Assembly (NCBI GenBank): GCA_035527455.1
Contig: DATLAN010000628.1
Location: 1 to 19,834, forward strand
Source: DATLAN01 sp035527455
GTDB lineage: Bacteria; Planctomycetota; Planctomycetia; Pirellulales; Thermoguttaceae
Length of the DNA: 19,834 bases
Reading direction: 5' to 3'
Shown: positions 6,266-13,282 of the stretch, piece after piece
Numbering within the stretch: the stretch's first letter is position 1
Layout: each line of letters opens with the position of its first letter
Notes under the pieces: model-generated
Told to the model about the DNA's origin: nothing
What the model saw: the letters and a program-made list of their open reading frames with translations, nothing else
Database searches by the model: none
Made by a program: the position numbers and the translations under genes

Positions 6266-7534
6266 ATGGTCCGTTTTCTTCCCCCCGAGCCGAACCTCGA
6301 CCATCTGAAGAACGAGGCCAAGGCGCTTCACAAGGCACACCGGAGGCGCGATCCCCAGGTGTGCGCCGTGCTCCGGCACGTACGTCGTTTCCATGGTGCG
6401 AGCGACGAAGACATCCTCTCAGCCGATGTGCCGCTGGCCGAAGTGCAGTTCGCTTTGGCCGCAGAGTACGGTTTCCGCAGTTGGCCGGAGCTGCGGAGCG
6501 TTGTAGTCGACCTCAAGCCCGCAGCCGACTACGTAGCCGACGCCGAGGACAATGCCATGATTCTGCCCGACCCGCCCGGCGGAATCAGCAATCCCGATCG
6601 ATACGCAGCGGCCTTCAGCATCGCGCTGTCGTATCTTGAAGCCCCCGCCGACTACGAGACCATGCTGGGTGATACCGGGCTAGCGTTCATCTTGCAGGCC
6701 GACGCCCTTCACCGCCCGTACGGCGCCGACGTGAAGAATCTCGACATCGGTTGGTGGCCTCTGGACGAATGGGGAGTGGCGACGCGCCTCGATTTTCTCG
6801 GGCGCGTATGCGGCGTGCCGGTGCGCGAACTGCCAGGTGTAAGGGAGGAGTGCAAAGCCGATCCTGCCCGACACTATCGCGAGCGTTACGAAGCGGAAGT
6901 GGTTGCATGCCTCAAGGCCGGTCGGCCCGTTGTTGCCGCGGTGGGTATGGACATCGCCGTCGTGTTCGGCCTCGACAAGGGCGACCCGCCGCTGCTGGTG
7001 CAGACTTCTTGCGTCGCCGAGCCGAAGCTTACGCGGGCGACACACTACCCCGGGTCGACCTTTGTGCTCGATGCGCCGGGCGCGTCGATGGATCGTCGAC
7101 AGGCGGACGTCGAGTCCATCGACTACGCCATCCGCCTCGGGCGTGATGAGGTCGACCTGTCGCATCTGCCGGGCAAGTCGTCCGGCCGACGCTCTTGGGA
7201 ACTGTGGGCCAGTCAGCTTGCCGATGAAGAGTTGTGCGGTCCTCACTTCTATCACGCCAACGTCGTTCGGCACCTTCGCCTGCACCGCAAAGCCGCAGCC
7301 TCCTACCTGCGGACGATGAGCGAGCGTCATTCAGGATCGGCCCGGCGGGCCTTGCAGAACGCCGCCGAGGTGTACGATTCGGTCGTGAGCCAACTCGAGC
7401 AAGCGGATACGAGCAAGGATCAGTTGGCGACACCCGAAGGCAGGGAACGACTCGTCCGGCTGATCCACGCGATCACGCCTCTTGAGGCCGAGGCACAAGA
7501 GCGGATGGCTGAAGCGATCAAAGCAATGAGGTGA
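6266..7534 (+). CDS. Two-domain hypothetical protein with NLDHLK-type helical N-terminal domain
   Basis: The 422-residue protein begins FLPPEPNLDHLKNEAKALHKAHRRRDP, then GASDEDILSADVPLAEVQFALAAEYGFRSWPEL (about 44-76). This short helical module, with its YGFxSWpeL ending, is known at the N-terminus of various planctomycete and actinobacterial proteins, including ankyrin-repeat ones. Residues about 105-320 form a separate alpha/beta domain with ALSYLEAPADYETMLGDTGLAF and GRPVVAAVGMDIAVVFGL segments, distantly reminiscent of BtrH-like/C39-like cysteine-protease folds; this is a weak impression. The C-terminus is helical. No signal peptide or membrane span. Start ATG at 6266 has GAAAGGAAGG about 6 nt upstream, a promoter at 6103-6130 and a hairpin leader. 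It has no co-transcribed neighbour; the next gene converges. Confidence 0.75.
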   Translation: MVRFLPPEPNLDHLKNEAKALHKAHRRRDPQVCAVLRHVRRFHGASDEDILSADVPLAEVQFALAAEYGFRSWPELRSVVVDLKPAADYVADAEDNAMILPDPPGGISNPDRYAAAFSIALSYLEAPADYETMLGDTGLAFILQADALHRPYGADVKNLDIGWWPLDEWGVATRLDFLGRVCGVPVRELPGVREECKADPARHYRERYEAEVVACLKAGRPVVAAVGMDIAVVFGLDKGDPPLLVQTSCVAEPKLTRATHYPGSTFVLDAPGASMDRRQADVESIDYAIRLGRDEVDLSHLPGKSSGRRSWELWASQLADEELCGPHFYHANVVRHLRLHRKAAASYLRTMSERHSGSARRALQNAAEVYDSVVSQLEQADTSKDQLATPEGRERLVRLIHAITPLEAEAQERMAEAIKAMR

Positions 7535-7955
7535 TCGCTGAGGAATGCCCAATGCGACTGCCGGGTGTGGCAAGCCGCTGCATCCTGCTGTTGCGTGGAC
7601 ACACTGCGAGTCCAAACGGACGCGCGGATTGGAGGCGGGCGGCGAAGCACCCCCAACCCCCTGTGGCCGCAGCACCCCTTGCTCGGGCGCGCCGTTGCGT
7701 TGGCCGGGTAGGCTTCCTATCGCAAGGCGTCGCGGCCCGGTGTAGTATCCACCACCTTCTCGACGAGCACACGGTCCACGTAACCTCCTGCTCGAAAGAG
7801 CTTTGCCTCAGTTCGCAAACGCATGAAGGCCAGCCGCCCAGCCTGGACGTCATGGCGACCGCTTTCGAGTCAGTTTCTCGAGGCCGGGGGCGCACTTCCC
7901 CTCCGAGAGCGCATCCTTCGACGGCGGTTTGACACTCTTGGCAGAGAGAACGATG
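7535..7955. other. Convergent intergenic region, no supported gene
   Basis: This 420-bp gap separates the 3' ends of two convergent genes. The minus strand holds a 35-codon ORF (7717-7824) whose frame reads YVDRVLVEKVVDTTPG and extends upstream to a TGA near 7873. It looks protein-like but is too short to assign and may be a decayed gene. No clear terminator hairpin with a T-run was found for either neighbour. Confidence 0.4.
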
Positions 7956-9398
7956 TCAACGCCGCCGACGCGAACGCGGGAATCGGTCTCCAAGGGTTCG
8001 ACGGCGGCGGGTTCCTGCAGCCCCGGTGGGTATCGTTTCGCACCGCGATGCGCGCTGCGGAGCGGGCGCAGCCGCCGATGGCTCGACGACAGCCGAGGAT
8101 TCGCGAGCCGATTCGACCCTCGTCTGCACAAGATCGGACGCATCGACTCGGTTCAGTTCCCGGTTGATCAACTTCTCAATGTCGGTCAACTCGCGGCCTT
8201 GCTCTGGCGTCACCAACGTGAGCGCGTGTCCGGTGTTGCCCATGCGGGCGGTGCGGCCGATGCGGTGGACGTAGACGGCTGGATCTGCGGGGATGTCATA
8301 ATTCACGATGTGAGAGACGCCCGTCACGTCGAGCCCACGTGAGGCCAAATCGGTTGCCACCAAGACGTTCAGCCGTCCCGCGCGCACGTCGTTGAGCACC
8401 CGCGTGCGGCGTCCCTGCGCGAGACCACCGTGGATTTCGGCACAGGCCACGTTCGCCCGCCCCAGTCTGCGCGAGACCTTGCTCGCCCCGTGTTTCGTGC
8501 GTGTAAAGACGATGGCAAGGCGCGGGGCGGTGCGCTTGAGGAACCTGCGCAGGGCCTCGAACTTGTCGCGTGCGTCCACACTCACGTAGTCCTGTTTGAC
8601 CTCGTCGACCGTCAAGCGGTCAGCCGAGACGTTGATTTCGACGGGATCGCGCATGAGGCCGTGCGCCAGCCGGCGGATTTCGTCGTTTATCGTGGCCGAG
8701 ACGAAGATCGTCTGACGCTCGCGGGCCACCTTCGCCATGATGCGGCGAATGTCGTCACGGAAACCGATGTCGAGCATCCGATCGACTTCGTCGAGCACGG
8801 CCAGCTTCACGCCGCGCAAGTCGAGCGCCCCGCGCTGAATCAGATCAAGGATGCGTCCGGGCGTCCCGACCACGATGTCGACCCGTTCCTTGAGCTCGCG
8901 CAGGTTGGACCCGACGTTGGTGCCGCCATAGACAACCAACGTGCGTGGCGGCTTCCGGGGGCTCAGCATGCGCACATGCTCGCCCACCTGCGCCGCAAGC
9001 TCGCGGGTCGGCACCAGCACCAGCGCCCGGATCCCGTGACCGGGGTCCACGCGTTGCAGCATGGGCAACGCAAACGCCGCCGTCTTGCCGGTACCCGTGC
9101 GGGCCTGGCCAAGGCAGTCCCTGCCCGCAAGTGCGGGCGGAATCAGTTCGCGCTGAATATCCGTCGGCTTCTGAAATCCGAGCCGTTCCAATGCAGCAAG
9201 CAACGCGCGGGACAATCCCAGATCGGCGAAGCCCTCCGCGCCTCCGACGGATTCCGTGTTGCTCTGCTCGCTTGCGGTGTGCTCCGAGCTTTGATCGGGG
9301 CACCTCGCGCGGTGATGCTTGCCGGCAGGCCGGCTGCGCGATCGTCGCGCGTTCTGTGATGCGTGTTCTGTTTTGAAACCATGTACTACTTGTGTCAT
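7956..9398 (-). CDS. DEAD-box ATP-dependent RNA helicase (DEVD variant)
   Basis: The 480-residue protein contains the full set of DEAD-box motifs: GFQKPTDIQ (Q motif, 74-82), ARTGTGKT (motif I, 99-106), PTRELA (Ia, 130-135), TPGR (Ib, 179-182), DEVD in place of DEAD (motif II, 203-206), SAT (III, 234-236), DLASRGLD (V, 350-357) and HRIGRTARMG (VI, 378-387). Residues 1-55 are a polar extension; the tail after 430 is basic, ending RSRRRR, as in RhlE/CsdA-type helicases that use basic tails to hold RNA. Expected role: ATP-driven unwinding of structured RNA in ribosome assembly or mRNA decay. ATG at 9398 has GGAG (9405-9408) 6 nt upstream. A strong promoter at 9812-9840 implies a leader of about 400 nt. 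Confidence 0.95.
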   Translation of the reverse strand: MTQVVHGFKTEHASQNARRSRSRPAGKHHRARCPDQSSEHTASEQSNTESVGGAEGFADLGLSRALLAALERLGFQKPTDIQRELIPPALAGRDCLGQARTGTGKTAAFALPMLQRVDPGHGIRALVLVPTRELAAQVGEHVRMLSPRKPPRTLVVYGGTNVGSNLRELKERVDIVVGTPGRILDLIQRGALDLRGVKLAVLDEVDRMLDIGFRDDIRRIMAKVARERQTIFVSATINDEIRRLAHGLMRDPVEINVSADRLTVDEVKQDYVSVDARDKFEALRRFLKRTAPRLAIVFTRTKHGASKVSRRLGRANVACAEIHGGLAQGRRTRVLNDVRAGRLNVLVATDLASRGLDVTGVSHIVNYDIPADPAVYVHRIGRTARMGNTGHALTLVTPEQGRELTDIEKLINRELNRVDASDLVQTRVESARESSAVVEPSAAAPAPQRASRCETIPTGAAGTRRRRTLGDRFPRSRRRR

Positions 9399-9811
9399 TT
9401 ACTACTCCATACGCCGGGCGATGCCTCGGCCGCTTGTTGGTTTATTGAACACTGATTCTGCCTGCGGGGCGGGGTGTAATGGGTCAATCCGCCGGGTGTA
9501 CCTCAGCTTTCAAGCAGTGCGCTTGCCGGGATCTCTCGAAGACGCGCTGCTCAAGAGCAGCGGCACACCGACACTCCCACCGGGCAGCGGGCACGTGGGG
9601 GACGACATTGGTCGGGATGGGGCTGGGGAAACGGCGGCCCGTCGCGCGGCCTGCACGTCGGAGCGGCCCGCAGAGCCGCAGGTCTTCAAAACGCATTCAC
9701 TTCTTCTTTTCAGGACCCCAGGCTGCGAATGTGTCGTACGCGCGTCGCGCCGTTCAAAGCCATCGGAACCTGGCTGCTCCAATGGCTCTATCGTCCACAG
9801 GATGCGCCAGT
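9399..9811 (-). other. Probable long 5' leader of the helicase mRNA
   Basis: No ORF here has a good ribosome binding site; a 70-codon frame at 9484-9696 starts after a weak GAAGAAG. The stretch lies between a strong minus-strand promoter and the helicase start and contains a perfect 7-bp hairpin at 9546-9561. Long structured leaders are known for several bacterial RNA helicase genes, where they mediate cold or autogenous control; that such control applies here is inference. Confidence 0.4.
9546..9561. repeat. Perfect palindromic hairpin of the CACTGC repeat family
   Basis: GCTGCTC-AA-GAGCAGC followed by GGCACAC. The same core, with CACTGC instead of GCTGC, recurs at 9984-10001 and 10026-10043, so it is a diverged third member of a dispersed repeat. 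Confidence 0.55.
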
Positions 9812-9840
9812 ATCATAGCGGCTGGCGGGGACGGTGTCAA
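9812..9840 (-). promoter_or_regulatory. Strong sigma-70-type promoter upstream of the helicase
   Basis: On the minus strand, TTGACA (9835-9840), an exact 17-bp spacer, then TATGAT (9812-9817). It is the closest match to the sigma-70 consensus seen in the window. Expected start near 9805, pointing toward the helicase gene at 9398. Confidence 0.65.
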
Positions 9841-9928
9841 GAGACGGCGCGAGCCCGCCGGACGGGGCGGAAAGCGGGGACTCGGTCGCGTCCGCGTTCG
9901 CCACGATCACGTCAAAGACCGGCAGCCT

Positions 9929-9952
9929 GCCGCCGTAGCGCTACGCGGCGGC
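9929..9952. repeat. 24-bp imperfect palindrome
   Basis: GCCGCCGTAGCGC meets its inverse GCGCTACGGCGGC with a single extra C. It has no T-run and is not beside a gene end, so it is neither a clear terminator nor an attC. Purpose unknown. Confidence 0.4.
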
Positions 9953-9977
9953 GCTGGCCACAATGGACGAGGACGCC

Positions 9978-10049
9978 GTGTGCCACTGCTCAAGGGCAGT
10001 GCGACCTCGAAAAGTCCCCAAAGGGCACTGCTTGAAAGCAGTGGCACAC
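9978..10049. repeat. Paired inverted palindromes (GTGTGCCACTGCT repeat)
   Basis: GTGTGCCACTGCT (9978-9990) and its exact inverse AGCAGTGGCACAC (10037-10049) frame a 72-bp unit. Each half is itself a hairpin: CACTGC/GCAGTG (9984-10001) and the perfect CACTGCTT-GA-AAGCAGTG (10026-10043). The arrangement resembles paired REP elements. It begins 16 nt past the stop codon of the radical SAM operon and, read on the minus strand, the first hairpin is followed by a T-rich stretch, so it may also help end that transcript. Confidence 0.65.
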
Positions 10050-10064
10050 ACTGCCGGACAAGGG

Positions 10065-11531
10065 TCATGCTTCAGCCATGCTCGATTGCGGCGTGACGCA
10101 GGCTGCTTGCGGGATTCGCGGCGGTTCGGAACGTGGCTCTGCGCGGTGGTGATCGGCGGTGACGCGGCGCCGCTGCATGACGAGGAAATCCCGGCAGTTC
10201 TTACGACTCTTGCGAAGGTTGCTGCGATAGGACAGATTGGCCACCAATGCGATCAGCGGCTTGCGCCGGTGCCACAGGCAGCCCCAGGCGCGGCGTAAGG
10301 TGTTCCTTAGCGAATAGAACGTCTGGTCGCAGGTCTCCATTTCCTGAACGATGTCCGCGCAGGAAAAGTGTCGGTAGCGGGCCACGGGGAACGTCAGCGT
10401 GTAGTGCTTCCAGTCCTCCGGAAACCTGTCGGCGGCGATCCGACCCTGTGCCGCGAGCTCGTCCCACAGCCGCGTACCAGGCAGCGGCGTGAGGAACAGG
10501 GTGTTGAGGACATCCACACCGTAATGCTCTGCCGCCTCCGCAATCCGCTGGCCGATGCCGGGTTCGTCCGTGTCAAGACCCATGATAAACGAGCCGGCGA
10601 CAAGGATCCTGTGCCGCTGGATGCGGCGGACCGACGCGGCGAAGTCGCGGCCGTTCATGAGGTTGAACTTCTTGCCGACTTCCTTCAGGCCTGCGGCCGT
10701 CGGCGATTCGAAGCCGATGAAGACACCGGCACAGCCGGCCTTCGCGGCCAGCGCCAGCAGTTCTTCGTCGTCGGCCATGTTGATCGTCACCTGGGCAATC
10801 CACCGCTTGTGCAGCTTCGCCTGGATCATGGCGCGGAACAGGTCCTTCGCCCGGGCGATATGTTGACGACTCGTGCCGATCAGGTTGTCGTCCACGACAA
10901 GAACGAGCTTTTCCCGGACCGTACCGAACTCCCGCACGACGTCGGCGACGGGCCGCTGCCGATAGCGATAGCCGTTGAACGACGTCACGCTGCAGAAGCT
11001 GCAGTTGAGCGGACACCCCCGCGTGGTCTGAATCGACCCGAACGCGTAATCGCCGGTTAACAGGTCGTGCCGGCCGGGCGGCACCCGGTCCATCTCCGCA
11101 TACGCCCCCTCATAAAGGGGCCGCAGGGCGCCCTGGTGGGCATCGGCCAGAACCTGCGCCCAGACAGGCTCGGCCTCGCCCGTCACCACCGAGTCCACGC
11201 GTGCCATGGCCTCATCGGGACGCATGGTGGCATGAATGCCGCCCATCACGACCGGCACGCCACGGCTGCGGAACTCCGCCGCAACCTCGTACGCCCGGTT
11301 CGCCTGTGAGGTAAATGCGGTCACGCCCACCAAGTCCGGGCGCGGCAGGTTCCCGTAATCAGGCGCGCGGACATTCTCGTCGAAGACGGTGATCTCCCAC
11401 TCCGGCGGCGTCAGCGCCGCCAAGGCCAGCAGGCCCAGTGGCTTCCAGACCCGGTAGCGGTTCCACCGACTACCTTTGAGGTCGGTAAGGCCTACGAGTG
11501 GGTTGCGGGGGTTGATCAGATATAGACGAAT
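10065..11531 (-). CDS. Cobalamin-type radical SAM protein (third in operon), probable ATT start
   Basis: The frame encodes about 488 residues when read from an ATT at 11531. Residues 1-125 form a B12-binding-type alpha/beta domain (RLYLINPRNPL, then KGSRWNRYRVWKPLGLLALAAL, VMGGIHATMRPDEA, VVTGEAEPVW). The radical SAM cluster motif RGCPLNCSFC gives C173, C177 and C180 as [4Fe-4S] ligands, followed by VVDDNLI and VFIGFESP strands of the TIM barrel. The C-terminal tail after 400 is strongly basic. ATG/GTG/TTG starts would begin only at TTG 11423 and would remove the first 36 conserved residues; the ATT fits the family's start exactly and has AGAGGA (11540-11545) 8 nt upstream. It overlaps the previous gene's stop by 16 nt, implying coupled translation. 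Likely an SAM-dependent methylase or oxidoreductase; substrate unknown. Confidence 0.88.
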   Translation of the reverse strand: MRLYLINPRNPLVGLTDLKGSRWNRYRVWKPLGLLALAALTPPEWEITVFDENVRAPDYGNLPRPDLVGVTAFTSQANRAYEVAAEFRSRGVPVVMGGIHATMRPDEAMARVDSVVTGEAEPVWAQVLADAHQGALRPLYEGAYAEMDRVPPGRHDLLTGDYAFGSIQTTRGCPLNCSFCSVTSFNGYRYRQRPVADVVREFGTVREKLVLVVDDNLIGTSRQHIARAKDLFRAMIQAKLHKRWIAQVTINMADDEELLALAAKAGCAGVFIGFESPTAAGLKEVGKKFNLMNGRDFAASVRRIQRHRILVAGSFIMGLDTDEPGIGQRIAEAAEHYGVDVLNTLFLTPLPGTRLWDELAAQGRIAADRFPEDWKHYTLTFPVARYRHFSCADIVQEMETCDQTFYSLRNTLRRAWGCLWHRRKPLIALVANLSYRSNLRKSRKNCRDFLVMQRRRVTADHHRAEPRSEPPRIPQAACVTPQSSMAEA

Positions 11532-13282
11532 GGTCGTAGTCCTCTCGGATTCGCTGCGGCGACAACGGCCCGGAGCTTTGGTGACCCAGCCCGTACAGGC
11601 CCTTCGCCCGGGTCATAAGTCTGGGCGCCATGCGAAGCGGGGCCCGGCTCCCCGCCCGCGCGCCGGAGGCGTCGTTTCCTGGCCCGGCGACTGGCGCGCC
11701 GCCAGACGTCGAGGATCGAAGCCGCGGCGATGTGCGGAAGGTGCAGCAGGATGTTTGGCAGAAACTTCAACGCATCGTTCCGAATCCCCTTTCCAGCGAT
11801 GCGTACGATCTGGCCCGGCGTGTAGAACTGGCGGTAGATCCGCCGTCGCAACTCGCCGAGCTGCTCGACAGAACAGTGGTCGGAGTAGATCTTGCCGTTG
11901 GGGGCAACGTGGTAGCCCGGGGTGTTGGCCACCAGCTCGTCCAGTCCGGAATGAGGGCTGGAGCGAAGCACCGAGAGAGCGATCGTGTCCAAGCCAAGCT
12001 CGTGCGCGAACGGCGCGATCTGGAGCATGTCGCTTCTGCTCTCGCCGATGCAACCGAGGATGAAGTAGCCATGGAGGAACATGCGGCTGTGGCGCAGAAC
12101 CTCAAAGTGCTTGCGGATCCGCGCTACGTCGAAGCCCTTGCGCATGGACCGCAGCGTCTTATCGTGGGCGGACTCGACACCCAGCATCAGCATGGAGAAA
12201 CCGGCCTGCTCCATCTTGCGCAGGACGTCCGGTCGCCGGGCGATCTCCAGGCGCGCGTTGACGAAATACCTCTTCCGGATGCCGCGCGCGATGATCAGGT
12301 CGCAGATGCGCTCCACGCGGTCCATGTCGTGCGTAAACAGATCGTCCACGAAGCCGACAATCCGCGCCTTTATCTCCCCCAGCTCATCGACGACGGACTC
12401 CGGCGACCGGGCCGTCCACCGGCGCATCTCGCCCCACGGGTTGCGATTGAACGAACAGAAGGTACAGTGGTTCGGACAGCCGCGCGACGTGGCGATCGAA
12501 TCGACCCCGATGCCCGCGCGAGCGCCCTTGATCGTGAAGACGTACTTCCGACGGCGAATACGCCGGTCCGGATAGAGATCGTTGCGCAACTGGCCCATAC
12601 TGCGATTGGGGTTGTGATGAATTCGGCCGTCTCGGCGAAAGCTCAGCCCCGCGATCCGGTCCAGGGGTACGCGGCGACAGAACTCGTCCATCGCTTCCTC
12701 CCCGTCGCCCCGAATAACCGCATCGACGTTCGGGAAACGCGTCAGCCACTGGTCGGGGTCTTCCGTTGCATGCCGGCCGCCGATCACCGTAAGGACCCCC
12801 GGTGGGACGGAGCGGATCTCCGCCGCCAAAAACTCCCGGTCTCGATCCCAGTTGACGGAAAAGCAGACCAAGTCCGTCTGCGGCCGGAGGAAACTCTGCG
12901 TCCGGCCGGGCACCATGCGAAGGTCAACCAGATCCAGCGACCGGGCGTACCGTTGCACGACGGCCGCGACGAACTCCAGTCCCAAAGGCGGGAAGAAGCC
13001 CGCCTCGTTGAGTTCCCGCCGATAGGGATACACGCACAATGCGTGCTGGAACGTCCGGCCAGCGGTGAACGTCGGCACTCGGGACTCCTGGGCCGGGAGA
13101 ACGGCGCCCACAGTTGATTTCGCAGGGCAAGGTGCGCAGTTCGCGCAGCCGGTCCTTGAGATGGCCCCGGAGCCCGCCTCGTCGAAAGCCGCCACCGTGC
13201 TGATTGCTCTCGCACCGTTGCACTCGCCGCCGCCAAGGCGCACCGCCAGCCCGCCGGCGGTCATTGTCAGGCGTTCACTCAT
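11516..13282 (-). CDS. Cobalamin-type radical SAM protein (second in operon) with cysteine-rich N-terminal extension
   Basis: This 588-residue protein starts at an ATG (13282) that overlaps the preceding gene's TGA in ATGAGTGA; GGAG at 13291-13294 is 8 nt upstream. Residues 1-78 are an unusual extension containing CANCAPC (cysteines 46, 49, 52). A B12-binding-type domain follows (ALCVYPYRRELNEAGFFPPLGLE at about 81; VIGGRHATEDPDQW, about 167-180; VIRGDGEEAMDEF), then the radical SAM motif SRGCPNHCTFC (C269, C273, C276), VDDLFTHD and MLMLGVESAHD. The C-terminus (after about 490) is helical and basic. The family's usual start corresponds to residue about 80, so the first 79 residues are extra. 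It probably works on the same substrate pathway as its operon partners. Longer starts up to 13495 overlap the upstream gene extensively and are not supported. Confidence 0.9.
   Translation of the reverse strand: MSERLTMTAGGLAVRLGGGECNGARAISTVAAFDEAGSGAISRTGCANCAPCPAKSTVGAVLPAQESRVPTFTAGRTFQHALCVYPYRRELNEAGFFPPLGLEFVAAVVQRYARSLDLVDLRMVPGRTQSFLRPQTDLVCFSVNWDRDREFLAAEIRSVPPGVLTVIGGRHATEDPDQWLTRFPNVDAVIRGDGEEAMDEFCRRVPLDRIAGLSFRRDGRIHHNPNRSMGQLRNDLYPDRRIRRRKYVFTIKGARAGIGVDSIATSRGCPNHCTFCSFNRNPWGEMRRWTARSPESVVDELGEIKARIVGFVDDLFTHDMDRVERICDLIIARGIRKRYFVNARLEIARRPDVLRKMEQAGFSMLMLGVESAHDKTLRSMRKGFDVARIRKHFEVLRHSRMFLHGYFILGCIGESRSDMLQIAPFAHELGLDTIALSVLRSSPHSGLDELVANTPGYHVAPNGKIYSDHCSVEQLGELRRRIYRQFYTPGQIVRIAGKGIRNDALKFLPNILLHLPHIAAASILDVWRRASRRARKRRLRRAGGEPGPASHGAQTYDPGEGPVRAGSPKLRAVVAAANPRGLRPFVYI

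Noticed and set aside
8430..9359. Plus-strand open frame (309 codons) over the helicase
   Set aside because: Antisense shadow of a helicase gene with intact motifs.
9929..9952. 24-bp palindrome as a third attC site or a terminator
   Set aside because: It lacks R-type GTT/AAC ends and a T-run.
11630..13117. Long plus-strand open frame (495 codons)
   Set aside because: It lies antisense to a radical SAM gene with all motifs, and results from GC-rich codon use; no ribosome binding site or family match.
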